From NCBI GenBank assembly GCA_947457085.1, contig CANGUS010000082.1, positions 1-7,765 of the forward strand: 7,765 bases of DNA. The letters run 5' to 3'. The position numbers and the translations under genes were made by a program. Below are positions 7,122-7,765 of this stretch, one piece after another. Numbering within the stretch: position 1 is the first letter of the stretch; each line of letters begins with the position of its first letter. The stretch comes from Bacteroidota bacterium. Its GTDB lineage: Bacteria > Bacteroidota > Bacteroidia > Chitinophagales > Chitinophagaceae. The notes under the pieces were generated by a model. It did not search any database, had not been told where the DNA came from, and worked only from the letters and a program-made list of their open reading frames with translations.

Positions 7122-7156
7122 ATAAAAATGACCACTGAAATAGTGGTCATTTTTAT
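7122..7156 (-). terminator. Terminator of the isocitrate dehydrogenase gene, probably bidirectional
   Basis: A 15-bp stem (7122-7136 with 7142-7156, core ATGACCACT/AGTGGTCAT) encloses the 5-base loop GAAAT. On the minus strand it lies 18 bases after the icd stop and ends in TTTTTATTATA. On the plus strand the stem ends in five T, so it could also stop any transcript running through from atpG. Confidence 0.88.
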
Positions 7157-7174
7157 AAATATGTTCTTGTTATT

Positions 7175-7765
7175 TTACGCCATTTTCTTTTGTAAATTAG
7201 CATCTAAGGCATCTAAAAATTCCTCAGTGAAAACATAATGTTCACCATGACTCACTTTGTTACCATGAATACAAACAGCTAAATCTTTTGTCATAATGCC
7301 GCTTTCAACGGTTTCAATACATACTGATTCCAAGTTGTTACAGAAGTCAATTAATGCTTGATTGTTATCTAATTTCCCTCTAAAAGCTAAACCACGTGTC
7401 CATGCAAAAATAGAAGCTATTGGATTGGTACTTGTTGGTTTACCCGCTTGATGATCACGGTAGTGACGCGTTACCGTTCCGTGTGCAGCTTCTGCCTCCA
7501 TAATTTTCCCATCCGGAGTAATTAAAACAGAAGTCATTAAACCTAAAGAACCAAAACCTTGTGCAACTGTATCACTTTGTACATCGCCATCGTAGTTTTT
7601 ACAAGCCCACACAAAATTACCATGCCATTTTAAAGCAGATGCAACCATGTCGTCAATTAAACGGTGTTCATATGTAATTCCTGCTTCTTTATATAACGAA
7701 GCAAATTCATTTTGATAAACTTCTTCAAAAATATCTTTGAAACGACCATCATATTTTTTTAAAAT
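7175..7765 (-). CDS. icd: NADP-dependent isocitrate dehydrogenase, eukaryote-like homodimeric type (5' end outside window)
   Basis: The 196 C-terminal residues are visible; the frame is open to the window edge and ends at TAA 7177-7175. The enzyme oxidatively decarboxylates isocitrate to 2-oxoglutarate with NADP in the TCA cycle. The sequence follows the cytosolic/mitochondrial eukaryotic enzyme (human IDH1-like) almost block by block. LKKYDGRFKDIF carries the catalytic Lys. YEHRLIDDMVA and NYDGDVQSD carry the metal-binding Asp residues. EAEAAHGTVTRHYR is the NADP-binding region. TSTNPIASIFAWTRGLA, KLDNN and MTKDLA follow. This places it in the homodimeric type II group, not the E. coli-like Icd or the large monomeric form. 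Family length is about 400-415 residues, so roughly half lies outside the window. An internal Met at 7648 is not the start, because conserved sequence continues upstream. It is convergent with atpG, with two terminators between. Confidence 0.96.
   Translation of the reverse strand: MLKKYDGRFKDIFEEVYQNEFASLYKEAGITYEHRLIDDMVASALKWHGNFVWACKNYDGDVQSDTVAQGFGSLGLMTSVLITPDGKIMEAEAAHGTVTRHYRDHQAGKPTSTNPIASIFAWTRGLAFRGKLDNNQALIDFCNNLESVCIETVESGIMTKDLAVCIHGNKVSHGEHYVFTEEFLDALDANLQKKMA

Noticed and set aside
7646..7648. ATG as the start of the isocitrate dehydrogenase gene
   Set aside because: Conserved enzyme sequence, including the catalytic-Lys segment LKKYDGRFKDIF, continues in frame upstream to the window edge.

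Overview
The window is AT-rich and its protein features point to the phylum Bacteroidota. There is a secreted protein built of SprB-like repeats that ends in a gliding-motility-type (type IX secretion) C-terminal domain. Signal peptides end in Ala-Gln. There are no clear Shine-Dalgarno sequences, and the best promoter match is of the Bacteroidota TTG / TAnnTTTG type. The gene content looks chromosomal. I cannot name a genus.

Layout: (1) 1-1436, minus strand, 3' end outside the window: an exported protein with a degenerate peptidase-MA-like domain followed by TolB/PD40-type beta-propeller repeats. (2) 1573-2217, plus: a glyoxalase II-like metallo-beta-lactamase-fold hydrolase, divergent from (1). 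(3) 2448-5483, plus: a 1011-residue secreted repeat protein with eight SprB-like modules, each carrying a conserved Cys pair, and a type IX secretion sorting domain. (4) 5530-5892, minus: a small EF-hand lipoprotein with a run of six prolines, convergent with (3). (5) 6118-7002, plus: atpG, the F1 ATP synthase gamma subunit, standing alone between its own promoter and a strong terminator. (6) 7175-7765, minus, 5' end outside the window: the C-terminal half of a eukaryote-like NADP-dependent isocitrate dehydrogenase, convergent with atpG.

The genes do not form one operon. Almost every neighbouring pair is divergent or convergent, and the intergenic gaps (46-230 bp) hold promoters or terminators. 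Three of the six products (1, 3, 4) go to the cell envelope or surface, and two (5, 6) belong to central energy metabolism. There is no gap over 300 bp without a gene. I saw no RNA gene, CRISPR array, insertion sequence or integration site.

I found no convincing undescribed multi-gene system. The points most worth a second look are the loss of all expected zinc ligands in the peptidase-like domain of (1), the two-subtype repeat ladder in (3), the detached atpG, and a G-rich tract on the strand opposite the polyproline codons of (4).
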